From: an uncultured Acidimicrobiales bacterium
Lineage (GTDB): Bacteria > Actinomycetota > Acidimicrobiia > Acidimicrobiales > UBA10347
Reading direction: 5' to 3'
Length of the DNA stretch: 7,973 nt
NCBI GenBank assembly: GCA_937942965.1
Contig: CALDGN010000041.1
Location: 1-7,973 of the forward strand
The translations under genes were made by a program, and so were the position numbers. Position 1 is the first letter of the stretch; every line of letters begins with the position of its first letter. The notes under the pieces are model-generated. The model was not told the origin of the DNA. It did not search any database and worked only from the letters and a program-made list of their open reading frames with translations. Positions 1 to 5,576 of this stretch are shown piece after piece.

Positions 1-504
1 CGTGTCGTGGTTCGGCAGTGCATTCGACGCAATCGTGCGGGTTGCGCCATCGACGGTGACCGTCACGATGGTGCCGAAGCCGTCGTCGATGTAGGTGTAG
101 TCGCCGAAGTAGTCGGCGTTCGCGACGTCGACCGTCGGCGCTGCGGTTGTGCTGTCGGCTTCTTGGGGTGTCTGCTCGTCATCCGTAGCTTCTTCGACCG
201 CCTCAGCCGGCTCGTCAGCAGCGCCCTCATCCACTGCGGGCTCCTCGGCAACCGGCTCTTCGGCAACAGGTTCTTCGACGGCAGGTTCTTCGACGGCAGG
301 TTCTTCGACGGCAGGTTCTTCGGCCTCTGGTTCGGGCGTGGCCGTGTCGGCTTCCGCGACGACGGGCTCGGCGGTCGGGACCACCACGTCATCGGTGTCT
401 GCCGCATCGTTTTCGGAGCTGCCGCAGGCAGCAACTAGCACCATCGCCATCGCTAGGAGCAGCGCCCGACGGAGGCGCGGTTTGCGGGGTGCGTGCTTGA
501 TCAT
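1..504 (-). CDS. Secreted lipoprotein with pentapeptide-repeat linker and start of a YHYH-type domain (3' end outside window)
   Basis: The frame is open for 168 codons from ATG 504 to the window edge. Residues 1-13 are basic, 14-26 hydrophobic, and LVAAC (23-27) is a lipobox, so Cys27 is the predicted lipidated residue and the protein should sit on the outer face of the membrane. Residues about 30-125 are an acidic, Pro/Glu/Ala-rich linker with pentapeptides PAVEE and PVAEE (about 58-92). A folded domain begins near 127: DYFGDYTYIDDGFG, then VTVDGATRTIASNALPNHDT. The SNALPNH motif resembles the start of YHYH-domain proteins, an extracellular family of poorly known function; this assignment is from memory. 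The gene lies 56 bases after the kinase stop, with a four-heptamer candidate operator in between. An in-frame ATG at 522 is an alternative start, but it would lie almost against the operator and has no ribosome site, whereas AGG stands about 9 bases before ATG 504. Confidence 0.85.
   Translation of the reverse strand, partial: MIKHAPRKPRLRRALLLAMAMVLVAACGSSENDAADTDDVVVPTAEPVVAEADTATPEPEAEEPAVEEPAVEEPAVEEPVAEEPVAEEPAVDEGAADEPAEAVEEATDDEQTPQEADSTTAAPTVDVANADYFGDYTYIDDGFGTIVTVTVDGATRTIASNALPNHDT
226..330 (-). repeat. 15-bp in-frame tandem repeat in the lipoprotein gene
   Basis: On the plus strand TTCTTCGACGGCAGG occurs three times without a change (271-285, 286-300, 301-315). It is flanked by degenerate copies at 241-255, 256-270 and 316-330, with a weaker copy at 226-240. 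On the coding strand these read PEAEE, PAVEE x3, PVAEE x2 and PAVDE. Identical central copies and diverged outer copies suggest recent expansion by slippage. The product is an acidic, extended spacer between the lipid anchor and the folded domain. Confidence 0.9.
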
Positions 505-526
505 GCGGCCAGCCTGCGCCATGGAG

Positions 527-566
527 CTGTCAGAACCCTGTGAACGCGCTCACAGCATGCTCACAG
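527..566. promoter_or_regulatory. Candidate OmpR-type operator: four heptamers at 11-bp spacing, two-fold symmetric
   Basis: Four heptamers start at exact 11-base steps on the plus strand: CTGTCAG 527-533, CTGTGAA 538-544, CTCACAG 549-555 and CTCACAG 560-566. The last two are the reverse complement of CTGTGAG, so the array is two direct-repeat pairs facing each other around 546/547. The nearest heptamer ends 22 bases before the lipoprotein start, and the farthest overlaps the kinase stop codon. The same motif with the same spacing lies upstream of the response regulator gene at 2821-2838. OmpR/PhoB-type regulators typically bind direct repeats one helical turn apart, so binding by the neighbouring regulator is the likely role (inference). 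The inner pair 538-543/550-555 could also pair as a stem of six with a six-base loop, but no T-run follows to make it a terminator. Confidence 0.6.
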
Positions 567-2099
567 GTTCGGATTCGGTTCCAGAGAAGCGAGTTGGCCG
601 GTATCGAGTTGGCCGGTGCCGAGTTGGTCGGTGTTGAGCTGGTGAGGGCCGGGCTCGGCTGAGCTCGGGCGAAACAGCGGCAGGCTGATCGAGAACGTCG
701 CTCCCCCGCCCGGCGTCTCGCGAACGTCAACGGTTCCCGAATGCTCGTCGACAACGCTTGCGACGATGGCCAGGCCAAGCCCAGCGCCGTCGTGTTCACG
801 ACGCGACCTCGAGGCGTCTCCCCGGGTGAACGGCTTGAAGATCGACGCTGCCTCTCTGGCCGGCACGCCAGGACCGTGATCGATCACGTCGATGATCACC
901 GCCGTGCCGTTCCTTGTGACCTGAATATCGATGTCGACATCGCTTGGCGTATGGGCACAGGCATTGGCGCCAAGGTTCAGGACCGCCTGATGAAGTCGTC
1001 CCGCATCACCAAAGACGATCGCGTCGTCGAGCTGGCCGAGGCGGATCGAGCGTCCAGGGAATGCCGCCTGCAGATCATCGCTAACGCCTTGCACGACGGG
1101 CCCGATCTCTACGGGTTCGGGCATCGTCGACTCGCGCACGACCTGCAGCATGTCGACCACGAGGCGGTGCATCCGTTCGCTTTCGCTGCCGACTCGGGCC
1201 ATGGCCCGGTCGAGCGGTTCGCCTTCGGCAAGCATGCCGCCGGCGTAGAGGTCGCTGTATCCCCGCAGCGCGGTGAGCGGGGTGCGCAGCTCGTGCGAGG
1301 CATCAGCAAGGAATCGCTGCATGTCACGTTGCGAGGCTTCGGCTGCGACCGCGGCCTGTTCGCGATCAGCAATCGTGCTGCGCAATCGGGTGACCATGCG
1401 CTTGAGGTCCTCGGCGAGGCCAGCAGTTTCGGCGGTGCCTCCGGGCGTGCCGATGTCGGTGTCGAGCTGCCCCTCGGCGATCCGACGGGCGACGGCGCTC
1501 ATGCGGGTAACGGGCTTGCTGACCCGGTTCGAGATGGCCCAGACGACCAGGCTCTGCAACACGAACAGGCCGATGCCTCCGAGTAGCAAGTTGCGGCGGA
1601 GGCTGGCGATCGAGTCATCAACCGACGTCAACGGCAGGGCAACGACATCGGTGCTTCCGTCGAGGCCTGGCAACGCAAGTACCCGGTACGAAGTGCCGTC
1701 GGGCGCCTCGACCGTGAACATGCCTCGACGACCGAGCCAGTTCGCCAAGTCGTCGTCGGAGAACGGCGCCTCTTCGCGGTTGAGCCGCTCGACGGTGCCG
1801 TCGGCTGCGAGTCGCGCCTCGACCGGAACAGCCGAACCGCCGGTTCGTTCCCCAGCGGCGGGCGCGGGGACGGCCGGCGCGGTGCCTGTTTCGGCGCCTT
1901 CGGTCGCTCCGCCGGGACGGGCGCCCGGTCCGCCTCGGCCAAGATCGCGGGCCGCAGCCCGGGTGAGTTCGGTGTCGACCGCATCGACCAGATCCGCACG
2001 CACACTCCGTTCAACGAAGACGCCCAGCCCCGCAATGCCGACCAGCAACGCAACAACGACAGGTACGAGTAGCGCCCATCGCAGCGGCGGGCGTTTCAT
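561..2099 (-). CDS. Two-component sensor histidine kinase (HAMP, HisKA, HATPase_c)
   Basis: This 512-residue membrane kinase senses an unknown extracellular signal and phosphorylates the regulator encoded just upstream. Membrane helix 1 is at about 8-29 and helix 2 at about 170-190. The outer domain (30-168) has a Gly/Pro/Ala-rich low-complexity stretch at about 54-92. HAMP lies at about 187-240 (Pro196). The HisKA H-box is SHELRTPL, with phospho-acceptor His269. The ATPase domain shows the N box (LNLGANACAHTP, Asn375 and Asn379), G1 DHGPG 407-411, F box FKPF 421-424 and G2 GAGLGL 438-443, so it looks catalytically intact. After the last strand (ISLPLF, about 471-476) there is an unusual tail of about 35 residues made of QL-containing pentapeptides, absent from typical kinases. 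The ATG overlaps the regulator's TGA by 4 bases, which implies translational coupling. No clear ribosome site is visible. Confidence 0.96.
   Translation of the reverse strand: MKRPPLRWALLVPVVVALLVGIAGLGVFVERSVRADLVDAVDTELTRAAARDLGRGGPGARPGGATEGAETGTAPAVPAPAAGERTGGSAVPVEARLAADGTVERLNREEAPFSDDDLANWLGRRGMFTVEAPDGTSYRVLALPGLDGSTDVVALPLTSVDDSIASLRRNLLLGGIGLFVLQSLVVWAISNRVSKPVTRMSAVARRIAEGQLDTDIGTPGGTAETAGLAEDLKRMVTRLRSTIADREQAAVAAEASQRDMQRFLADASHELRTPLTALRGYSDLYAGGMLAEGEPLDRAMARVGSESERMHRLVVDMLQVVRESTMPEPVEIGPVVQGVSDDLQAAFPGRSIRLGQLDDAIVFGDAGRLHQAVLNLGANACAHTPSDVDIDIQVTRNGTAVIIDVIDHGPGVPAREAASIFKPFTRGDASRSRREHDGAGLGLAIVASVVDEHSGTVDVRETPGGGATFSISLPLFRPSSAEPGPHQLNTDQLGTGQLDTGQLASLEPNPNL
590..649 (-). 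repeat. 15-bp tandem repeat encoding the C-terminal tail of the histidine kinase
   Basis: Plus-strand units CGAGTTGGCCGGTAT (590-604), CGAGTTGGCCGGTGC (605-619), CGAGTTGGTCGGTGT (620-634) and a degenerate fourth copy (635-649) are in tandem. On the coding strand they read approximately HQLNT-DQLGT-GQLDT-GQLAS. They follow the last recognisable kinase motif, so they form a flexible appendage. The unit length is a multiple of three, so copy-number change would keep the kinase frame. Confidence 0.88.
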
Positions 2100-2797
2100 G
2101 TGGCGACGCGCATGACGTAGCCGACGCCGCGCTTGGTGTGAATCAGCGGCGACCGGTCGTCATCGATCTTGCGCCGCAGGTAGCCGATGTATTGCTCGAC
2201 GACATTTTCGCTGCCGTCATAGGCGTAGTCCCAGACGTTCACGAGGATCTGGGCCTTGGACAGCACCGTTCCACTGTTGTTCATCAAGTAGTGCAGCAGG
2301 CGGAACTCGGTGGGCGAAAGCTCGATGAGGGTGCCGCCACGGCGGACCTCGTGACCGGCGGGGTCGAGCGTGAGATCGCCCAGCACTAGCAGGTCGGCGG
2401 GCGCGGCCTGCCCCGTACGACGAAGAATCGCGGCCACCCGGAGTACAAGCTCGTCGACGCTAAACGGCTTCGTGAGATAGTCGTCGCCGCCCGTCACGAA
2501 ACCCTTGATGCGATCGCTTGGGGCATCGCGGGCGGTCAGGAAGAGCACGGGCGAGAATCGCCCGGCGTCTCGCAGGCGTCGACAGATCTCGAAGCCGTCG
2601 ATGCCGGGGAGCATGACGTCGAGCACGATCAAGTCGAAGTGCTCGCGTTCGGCCGCGGCAAGGCCGTCGAGCCCATCGTCGCACTGGCTCACGGCGTGGC
2701 CCTGGTACCGCAGCGCCGTCGCCACGACATCGTTGATCGCCGGCTCGTCCTCGACAACCAGGATCCGGCTCGACGTGCCGCTTGCAGACGTACTCAT
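2096..2797 (-). CDS. OmpR/PhoB-family response regulator
   Basis: The 233-residue product has the usual length of an OmpR-type regulator. The receiver domain (about 11-125) carries the acidic pair Glu16-Asp17, phospho-acceptor Asp60 in VLDVMLPGIDG, the switch residue Thr88 in LTAR, and Lys110 in the KPF motif. A winged-helix DNA-binding domain follows (about 137-231) with LSPTEFRLLHYL, the recognition-helix region VVEQYIGYLRRKI, and the C-terminal wing TKRGVGYVM. All expected catalytic residues are present. The gene ends in a 4-base ATGA overlap with the partner kinase. Its upstream region (2798-2851) holds a direct-repeat heptamer pair that it probably binds itself, giving autoregulation. 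The exact subfamily and regulon cannot be told from sequence alone. GGAAG lies only two bases before the ATG, so the ribosome site is poor and a leaderless or weak start is possible. Confidence 0.97.
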   Translation of the reverse strand: MSTSASGTSSRILVVEDEPAINDVVATALRYQGHAVSQCDDGLDGLAAAEREHFDLIVLDVMLPGIDGFEICRRLRDAGRFSPVLFLTARDAPSDRIKGFVTGGDDYLTKPFSVDELVLRVAAILRRTGQAAPADLLVLGDLTLDPAGHEVRRGGTLIELSPTEFRLLHYLMNNSGTVLSKAQILVNVWDYAYDGSENVVEQYIGYLRRKIDDDRSPLIHTKRGVGYVMRVAT

Positions 2798-2820
2798 GGC
2801 TTCCAGCTTGCCGAACCAAG

Positions 2821-2838
2821 CTGTGAGAAACCTGTCAG
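2821..2838. promoter_or_regulatory. Candidate autoregulatory site: two heptamers at 11-bp spacing upstream of the response regulator
   Basis: CTGTGAG (2821-2827) and CTGTCAG (2832-2838) on the plus strand start 11 bases apart, in the 54-base gap between the transporter stop and the regulator start. The inner edge is 23 bases before the regulator ATG. Aligned without gaps, 14 of 18 bases match the site at 527-544, which is 22 bases before the lipoprotein ATG and in the same orientation relative to the gene. The matching position and phase argue for one shared regulator, most simply the adjacent OmpR-type protein. No convincing -10 or -35 box is visible. Confidence 0.55.
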
Positions 2839-2851
2839 CCCGCGTTTCGGC

Positions 2852-4114
2852 CTAGGTGGGCGCTTCGAGTGGGGTTTGGCGGCCCGCTGCAGGGTGGCGG
2901 GCGTTTCCGATGAAGAACAGCAGCGCGGCGCCAGCGACGAGCACGCCGCCGACTCTCATCGCGAATGCGATCGACGTGAGATCGCTGAGCCAGCCGAGCA
3001 ACACGGGACCGAGGATGATGCCGACGTCGCCGGCTGATCGATAGAGCCCGATCAGCACGCCTCGCATGTGTGCAGGGGTGATGTCGGCGACGAAAGCGGC
3101 GGGTGCTGGACCGGCGGTACCGGTGCCAAGCGACATAATGACGTTGCCGAGCACGAACGCGATCGCCGTTGCCGAGCTGGCCACGACGAGTGCGCCGATG
3201 CCGGCGAACACGCCGGAGAACAGGATCACCGAGCGACGTCCGATCGAGTCTGACGCGCGGCCTGCTGGCATGAGCGTGAACAGCGTCAGCGCTCCGGTCA
3301 AGGTGAATACGAGACCGATCTCGCGTGGCCCCCAGCCGATGGCGCCATCGGCGCGTAGCGGCATGAGCGTGCCTCGGACGCCGCCTCGGGTCATGAAGAT
3401 CGTCATCGACACAAGCGCGAGCAACAGGAACGGTCGGCTTAGGGCGAGCTCTCGCACCGAAGATGGGCCGGCCGCCTCGGTGTCGCCTCGCTCGGTTGCC
3501 TGCTTCGCTTCTTCTCGTGATGCGTCCATGCCGGCGCGATCGAGTGTCTCGGGGAGGCGGAACATCGCATACGTTGCCGCGAGCAGCGCGGTGATGCCGA
3601 CGACGAAGAACGGTGCGCCGAGTCCCCAGCGATCGGCAACGATGCCGCCGAGCCCGGGGCCCATCGCGACGCCCAGGCTCAGCGCCCACTGGTTCGTGGC
3701 GACGTAGCGCGACAGCTGGTCGGGTCGGGCGATGTCGATTAGGTAGACCATCGCCCCGCTCATGTAGAACGCCGACCCGGCGCCGGCGACGAAACGCCAA
3801 GCGAGCAGGGTCCAGATGTTGTCGGCGAAGCCACTGCCGATCATGCCTACGGCGGTGATGATCGGTCCGCCGACCAGGATCACGCGGCGTCCGAATCGGT
3901 CGGCGAGCATGCCCGCTGGGATGTTCACGATGAGCCGGGCGATCGCGAAGACGGTCACCGTGAGGCCGACCATCGTGGTGCCGACGCCAAACTCTTTGGC
4001 ATAGAGCGCGAGCACTGGCGAGACGATGCCTTGGCCCGCCATCACGATGAACGTTGCCCCACAGAGCACGAACAGCTTCTCTTCATTTCGGAAGCGATCG
4101 ATGATGGCGGACAC
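2852..4114 (-). CDS. Major facilitator superfamily transporter, 12-helix drug/H+ antiporter type
   Basis: The 420-residue product is an inner-membrane secondary transporter, most likely a proton-coupled exporter of small molecules. Hydrophobic segments fit 12 helices with a polar central loop at about 190-222 (acidic and basic, with Glu/Lys/Arg). Motif A is GMLADRFGRR at 68-77 between helices 2 and 3. A motif C-like GVAMGPGLGG lies at 148-157 in helix 5 and is typical of drug antiporters. PET at 188-190 ends helix 6, and a second motif A-like GRASDSIGRR lies at 285-294. Length and motifs are normal and no break is seen. The start is GTG at 4114 with no good ribosome site; the next gene upstream ends 73 bases away. 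The stop lies 54 bases before the response regulator, which appears to have its own regulatory site. Whether the transporter is part of that regulon is unknown. Substrate cannot be predicted. Confidence 0.93.
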   Translation of the reverse strand: MSAIIDRFRNEEKLFVLCGATFIVMAGQGIVSPVLALYAKEFGVGTTMVGLTVTVFAIARLIVNIPAGMLADRFGRRVILVGGPIITAVGMIGSGFADNIWTLLAWRFVAGAGSAFYMSGAMVYLIDIARPDQLSRYVATNQWALSLGVAMGPGLGGIVADRWGLGAPFFVVGITALLAATYAMFRLPETLDRAGMDASREEAKQATERGDTEAAGPSSVRELALSRPFLLLALVSMTIFMTRGGVRGTLMPLRADGAIGWGPREIGLVFTLTGALTLFTLMPAGRASDSIGRRSVILFSGVFAGIGALVVASSATAIAFVLGNVIMSLGTGTAGPAPAAFVADITPAHMRGVLIGLYRSAGDVGIILGPVLLGWLSDLTSIAFAMRVGGVLVAGAALLFFIGNARHPAAGRQTPLEAPT

Positions 4115-4160
4115 TGTCGCCAGTCTGGCCGATGCCTCGACGGCGCTCGCGGTCCGCGAC

Positions 4161-4199
4161 CAGATTCACGAGATCAGATTCACGAGATCAGATTCGAGA
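4161..4199. repeat. 14-bp tandem repeat covering the stop codon of the TOPRIM gene
   Basis: On the minus strand the unit TCTCGTGAATCTGA occurs at 4187-4174 and again, lacking only its last base, at 4173-4161. It is preceded by a copy missing TG at 4199-4188. The first copy supplies the last codons and TGA stop of the TOPRIM gene. The others lie in the 73-base gap before the transporter gene. The unit is not a multiple of three, unlike the two coding repeats near the left end. It could be a slippage product or a binding site in the transporter leader. Confidence 0.85.
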
Positions 4200-4814
4200 G
4201 GTCAGCTCCCGCAACGGCCGTGGCAGCCGCTCTTCATCGGCTGCGGTGATGAGGACGCTCGCGTAGCGACTGCTGCGGAGTGCTCGCGCTCGGATCCAAC
4301 GATGGACCTGCTCGGCGAAGGGGCGGTCACGCCATGCGGCCTGCTTCTGCATGATGCGCAGTGACTTCAGCTCGCCCTGGGCCTCGATGAGCGACTCGAG
4401 TTCGTCGGGTTCGAATGCGGCAATGAGCTCCGCTTCAAGGTCCGGGTTGCACACGAAGTAGTTGCCATCGAGACCGTGCGCCGCGAACGCGTCGGCGAAG
4501 AAGTTGGCCTCGGCGTGGTCGCAGAGACCGAAGACCATCAGGTCGTCTCGCTCGCTGAATGTGGCGAGCGCGTTGTCGACCGCCTGCGCTCCCCCGATCG
4601 GCACCGCCACGACGTGGTCGTCGACACCCCGCTCGCTGCGGGCGAGCATTGCGTCGACGGCGATCTGGTCGCTGATGCCCTCGACGAGCACGACGACGGT
4701 GGCCTCGGCCGCTGCAGCGAGAGCCGCCTCGGTTGCCCGAAGGTGCGCATCGGCGCCGGTCTCGTACCCATCGAGTTGGGCGACGTGACGGGCTCGCCGG
4801 GCGGTATTGGACAC
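4188..4814 (-). CDS. Stand-alone TOPRIM-domain protein (OLD-nuclease-like, no ATPase domain)
   Basis: The 208-residue product starts at GTG 4814. The frame stays open further upstream, but that part lies inside the hemolysin III gene and is Arg/His-rich shadow sequence, so it is not coding. Residues 39-57 (TVVVLVEGISDQIAVDAML) form the first TOPRIM motif, with Glu45 as the likely catalytic acid and Asp49 beside it. GGAQAVDNAL (74-83) and MVFGLCDHAEANFF (93-106, Asp99, Glu102) match the later part of the fold. NPDLEAELI (123-131) and the C-terminal IEAQGELKS...QKQAAWRDRP segment resemble a family of small actinobacterial proteins annotated as TOPRIM or ATP-dependent endonuclease (recalled, not searched). 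OLD nucleases normally fuse this domain to an ABC-type ATPase, which is absent here and in the neighbours. Nucleic-acid cleavage or phosphotransfer is plausible but unproven. The gene lies 26 bases after the hemolysin III stop and is probably cotranscribed with it. Confidence 0.8.
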   Translation of the reverse strand: MSNTARRARHVAQLDGYETGADAHLRATEAALAAAAEATVVVLVEGISDQIAVDAMLARSERGVDDHVVAVPIGGAQAVDNALATFSERDDLMVFGLCDHAEANFFADAFAAHGLDGNYFVCNPDLEAELIAAFEPDELESLIEAQGELKSLRIMQKQAAWRDRPFAEQVHRWIRARALRSSRYASVLITAADEERLPRPLRELTSRI

Positions 4815-4840
4815 ATCGCCAGCACAGCCGACCTTGGCGG

Positions 4841-5518
4841 TTAGCGCAAGGCGAAAAAGGCGATGACCACGTAGTGGCAGGCGATGCCAGCGATCACGAA
4901 CAGATGGAAGACCTCGTGGAACCCGAAGATGGTCGGCCACGGGTCGGGGCGTTTCAGCGCGTAGATGGCGCCGCCAATCGAATGCATAAGTCCGCCGGCG
5001 AGCAGCAGCGTGAAGCCGGCGACGCCGAGTTCTCGCCAGATGTCGGCGATGACAAGCAGGGCTGCCCAACCGACCGCCAGGTAGAGGCCGACGAGCAGTT
5101 TGCGGGGTGCGTCGGGCCAGAACAGGTGGAGGACGGCTCCGCCGATGGCGCCCGTCCAGGTGACGGCAAGAATCAGGCGTCCTTGGAACTCGGGCAGCGC
5201 GACAACCGCGATCGGCGTGTACGTCGCTGCGATGACGACGAAAATCATCGAGTGGTCCAGGCGACGCATGAAGGCGAGCGCCGAGCCTTTCCAGTCGATG
5301 ACGTGATACGTCGCCGAGATCGCAAAGAGTGCGATGACACAGGCGCTGAAGATGGCTGCTGCGGCTCGGGTGCCTGCAGGTGCGAGGGCGATCAGGATTG
5401 GGCACAACACGATCGCGGCGATCGCCGCAAGCACGTGCGACCAGCCTTTGAGCAGCGGGCGAATCTCCGCTGGCGCGTCGAGGGCACTAACAGATGCCGA
5501 GGCGGGCGCTGCTTTCAC
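4841..5518 (-). CDS. trhA: Hemolysin III / TrhA family membrane protein (PAQR superfamily)
   Basis: The 225-residue integral membrane protein has about seven hydrophobic segments between residues 25 and 223 and a short N-terminal tail. The family hallmarks are present: SATYH (Ser68, His72) in helix 2, RRLDHSMIF (Asp88, His89) at helix 3 followed by ATYTP, and FGFHEVFHLF (His201, His205) before the last helix. In the PAQR superfamily these Ser/His/Asp residues form a metal-bound site. Bacterial members are called hemolysin III or TrhA and are linked to membrane homeostasis; real haemolytic activity is doubtful for most of them. The start is GTG 5518 with no obvious ribosome site. The gene lies 58 bases after the preceding membrane-protein gene and 26 bases before the TOPRIM gene. 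Family identity is secure; function in this organism is inferred. Confidence 0.93.
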   Translation of the reverse strand: MKAAPASASVSALDAPAEIRPLLKGWSHVLAAIAAIVLCPILIALAPAGTRAAAAIFSACVIALFAISATYHVIDWKGSALAFMRRLDHSMIFVVIAATYTPIAVVALPEFQGRLILAVTWTGAIGGAVLHLFWPDAPRKLLVGLYLAVGWAALLVIADIWRELGVAGFTLLLAGGLMHSIGGAIYALKRPDPWPTIFGFHEVFHLFVIAGIACHYVVIAFFALR

Positions 5519-5576
5519 AGAGCGAAGCGTAGGCGTGCCTGGATCGCGGGCGACGTCACGCCGGTCACGAGGGCCG

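Noticed and set aside
7..438. Plus-strand frame with FFDGRFFDGR repeats, and a plus-strand frame with AGSST repeats (149-637)
   Set aside because: Both are alternate readings of the 15-base repeat. The minus-strand frame has a signal peptide, a lipobox and a folded-domain start, so it is the real gene.
538..555. Stem-loop as intrinsic terminator after the kinase gene
   Set aside because: The six-base stem has no T-run on the minus strand and its arms belong to the regular 11-base heptamer array, so an operator explains it better.
741..1586. Plus-strand 281-residue open frame
   Set aside because: It is antisense to the histidine kinase, whose H, N, G1 and G2 boxes are all intact. The frame is open only because of the high GC content.
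2835..3800. Minus-strand 321-residue Arg/His-rich frame
   Set aside because: It is an out-of-frame shadow of the major facilitator transporter, which has all expected motifs.
4148..4161. Palindrome CGCGGTCCGCG near 4148-4158 as terminator or operator
   Set aside because: It is short, common by chance in DNA this rich in GC, and has no T-run or second copy.
4815..5405. N-terminal extension of the TOPRIM frame to a 405-residue reading frame
   Set aside because: This part lies inside the hemolysin III gene in another frame of the same strand. Its translation is Arg/His/Pro-rich with no domain, while the hemolysin frame shows clear family motifs.
5550..5570. Two GTCACG-type repeats in the gap before hemolysin III as a regulator site
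   Set aside because: Two hexamers nine bases apart are weak in GC-rich DNA, do not fit helical phasing and are not seen elsewhere in the window.
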